From Fundicoccus_A sp052115865 (lineage in GTDB: Bacteria > Bacillota > Bacilli > Lactobacillales > Aerococcaceae): a DNA stretch of 64,000 nt. Position numbers and translations under genes: made by a program. Location of the stretch: the NCBI RefSeq assembly GCF_052115865.1, contig NZ_JBQKME010000007.1:62001-126000 (forward strand), written 5' to 3'. Every line of letters starts with the position of its first letter. Within the stretch, counting starts at the first letter, position 1. This document shows positions 62,578-64,000 of the stretch, one piece after another. Below the pieces are notes generated by a model. It had not been told where the DNA came from, did not search any database, and saw only the letters and a program-made list of their open reading frames with translations.

Positions 62578-63327
62578 TTAACCTGGAATGGTTTGAGGTA
62601 AATTAAAGGCATTTAGCATTTCGTCAGAAGCTTCATTGATTGGAACTTGCTCAACTAAGCTTCCTTGTATAACAACCCGTTCATTTAAACTGTAATCACA
62701 GGTAATTAAGGTGACAATCGGTAACTCCGTTTCTTGCACTAAGTCAACCCGTTCAGGTGCCACTTGTTCAATAAAATCAATTTGATAGGCATAGATATTT
62801 TCTAAGTCCGTTAAATAAATCATATCGCCCATTTCTACACGCATTAATGGTGCGAATAATAGGTCTTCATTAATAGAATGGTGACTAGCAATCGCATAGT
62901 TAGATTCACCCATTTCCATATCAGGTCGTAAGGTTCCGGCCCCTAGATACATTCCCTCATTAGTAACACCTTTATAAATCGGTAAATTCATATTAACATT
63001 AGGAATGGCAATTCCACCTATAGTTGGTAGATCGTTTGGATTAACATTATTGGTTAAAACGTCAGTTGCACTGATGTTATCAATAACCAGCCAATCATAG
63101 TCTACTTCGCGTTCTTGATTCATCAAAACTTCTTCTCGTGTTAAATTACCAATTTGATTTTGTTGCGAACCTTGACGAATAATATGGTTTTTAATAGGAT
63201 CAATTGCTAATAAAGCTAGGGCAACTAGAATTAATAGAACGCCTAAAACTGTTTGGAAACGGCCACCTTTGCGCTTTTTCTTATTATGTCTTTCAGAACG
63301 ACTTTTTATTTGGTTATCTTCTGACAT
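62578..63327 (-). CDS. srtA: class A sortase
   Basis: This membrane transpeptidase cleaves LPXTG proteins and links them to peptidoglycan. I start at ATG 63327 (MSEDNQIKSRSERHNKKKRKGG, positions 1-22) with GGAGG seven bases upstream; 249 residues. A basic cytoplasmic tail and one anchor (about 27-45) precede the catalytic domain. The triad is His in AIASHHS, Cys in LITCDYS and Arg in NERVVIQG. Two LPXTG proteins in this window (LPETG and LPNTG) are plausible substrates, although it is transcribed alone with its own terminator. Confidence 0.93.
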   Translation of the reverse strand: MSEDNQIKSRSERHNKKKRKGGRFQTVLGVLLILVALALLAIDPIKNHIIRQGSQQNQIGNLTREEVLMNQEREVDYDWLVIDNISATDVLTNNVNPNDLPTIGGIAIPNVNMNLPIYKGVTNEGMYLGAGTLRPDMEMGESNYAIASHHSINEDLLFAPLMRVEMGDMIYLTDLENIYAYQIDFIEQVAPERVDLVQETELPIVTLITCDYSLNERVVIQGSLVEQVPINEASDEMLNAFNLPQTIPG

Positions 63328-63508
63328 TTTTTTGCCTCCATTCAAATACACTTGTATATTAAATATAGCAAACCTCTTTTGTTTTTACTATAAAGGTGCA
63401 AATATTTAATAAAATTATCAAAATAAATTTATAATTAAATATATTTGAGCAGAAATTATCTATAAAAAGTAATAAAAACTTCATATATTTTTACTTAATC
63501 GTGGAAAC

Positions 63509-63538
63509 TTGACAATATATTTTATTTGCATTTCATTA
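63509..63538 (+). promoter_or_regulatory. promoter of the riboswitch / P-type ATPase transcript
   Basis: TTGACA (63509-63514) and CATTAT (63533-63538) are 18 bases apart, ahead of the structured leader. The -35 is consensus and the -10 is weak. The rest of the interval 63328-63508 is AT-rich and shows nothing else. Confidence 0.5.
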
Positions 63539-63570
63539 TTTTATTTATTATACTTACTTTATCATTTATA

Positions 63571-63715
63571 TCCATAAGGGAGTAACTAGAGGTTAGCGCC
63601 TTGTCAGTATCAACAACGTTAAGTAGAATTTCTACTGGTACTGTACTTAAATAGTGAGACTTATGCCACCAGATTGTTAGCTATTAGCGTTTGGTTAGCA
63701 TAAGTCTTTTTATTT
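63571..63715 (+). promoter_or_regulatory. yybP-ykoY-type manganese riboswitch with terminator
   Basis: The leader before the P-type ATPase folds as a metal riboswitch. CATAAG (63573-63578) can pair with CTTATG (63660-63665) to close P1. GGGAGTAAC follows the 5' strand, as in the conserved L1 of this class. A hairpin with nested stems (CAGTA/TACTG, AGTAG/CTACT) forms the second arm. The same 3' P1 strand is also half of a terminator, AGACTTATGC (63657-63666) with GCATAAGTCT (63698-63707) then T-rich sequence. Folding P1 therefore prevents termination, an ON switch. Genes of this ATPase type in Lactococcus and Streptococcus carry this riboswitch. Confidence 0.75.
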
Positions 63716-63760
63716 AGCTAAATTTATGAAAACTTTGGATAATTATTTAGGAGGAAAAAA

Positions 63761-64000
63761 TGTCAAAAGAAAATTTTAAACCTTTTACACTGTCGGCAGA
63801 TGAAGTTGTCAGTCATTTAGAAACTGATGTCACCACTGGTTTAAGTGATGCTGAAGTTCAACGTCGTCTTGAAAAGTATGGGCATAATGAATTAATTACT
63901 GAAGAAAAAACAACTCTTCTTCAGAAATTCATTGCTCAATTTAAAGACTTTATGATTATTGTCTTATTAGTTGCTGCTGCTATTTCAGCGGTTATTGGGA
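63761..64000 (+). CDS. P-type cation ATPase, N-terminal part
   Basis: The gene is cut by the window edge after 80 codons. The start has AGGAGG six bases upstream. The visible part is the cation ATPase N-domain (ADEVVSHLETDVTTGLSDAEVQRRLEKYGHNEL, about residues 10-42) and the first membrane helix (FMIIVLLVAAAISAVIG). This opening is typical of PMR1-like Ca2+/Mn2+-transporting ATPases such as lactococcal YoaB. Together with the leader it is probably a manganese exporter; the catalytic DKTG lies outside the window. Confidence 0.85.

Overview
The window looks like a chromosomal segment of a low-GC Gram-positive coccus of the order Lactobacillales. Aerococcaceae (a Facklamia/Ruoffia-type genus) is my best guess. 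The evidence is AT-rich DNA, AGGAGG-type ribosome sites with many TTG/GTG starts, LPXTG surface proteins plus a class A sortase, the Firmicutes ligA-camS-gatCAB order, and glycolipid-type glycosyltransferases. The genus is inference; the Firmicutes assignment is secure. There is no rRNA, tRNA, CRISPR array, prophage or intact insertion sequence.

Layout. 1-3.7 kb (+): M29 aminopeptidase, small membrane protein, GT4 glycosyltransferase, galU. 3.7-14.7 kb (mostly -): map, acyl-ACP thioesterase, glsB-like, scrK / C39-like / glutathione reductase operon, a second GT4 enzyme, DEAD-box helicase with a Gfo/Idh/MocA oxidoreductase, pepF. 14.8-17 kb (+): small unknown gene and uvrC, followed by a GC-rich 42-bp tandem array. 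17.4-30.6 kb (-): L,D-transpeptidase, gatB-gatA-gatC, camS, ligA, pcrA, PurK-like ATP-grasp protein, glucosaminidase, small HTH protein. 30.8-39.2 kb (-): zinc-ribbon protein with a beta-lactamase-like domain that has lost most of its catalytic motifs, a giant coiled-coil FtsX permease with its ATPase, and an rRNA methyltransferase. 39.3-45.8 kb: a TetR regulator with a divergent candidate operator, a secreted protein of unknown family, and a lacto-N-biose/galacto-N-biose cluster (ROK kinase, GH112 phosphorylase, MFS transporter). 46-47.6 kb: Ser-Glu stalk LPXTG protein. 47.9-53.1 kb: hexuronate catabolism locus (uxuB, uxuA, uxaC, kdgA, GntR/FCD regulator). 53.3-63.3 kb: 13-repeat LPXTG adhesin, sugar ABC transporter and sortase A. 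The right edge carries a yybP-ykoY-type manganese riboswitch leader in front of a truncated P-type cation ATPase.

How it works together. The accessory half (39-63 kb) points to life on host or plant glycans: GH112 for mucin or milk disaccharides, a uronate pathway under a FadR-family repressor, a sugar ABC importer, and two sortase substrates with a sortase nearby. The uronate locus has decayed: uxaC carries an in-frame TAA and a one-base deletion, so glucuronate or galacturonate isomerisation should be lost unless a second copy exists, and no KDG kinase is visible.

Unexplained structure. Three unrelated intergenic tandem arrays (near 8.8, 17.1 and 62.4 kb) share a 41-42 bp period, which is four turns of B-DNA. 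A 12-mer, AATAAATATCAC, sits at or just past four stop codons, three of them directly before an intrinsic terminator. Several clean palindromes sit at promoters (uxu/kdg operon, TetR/methyltransferase, pcrA).
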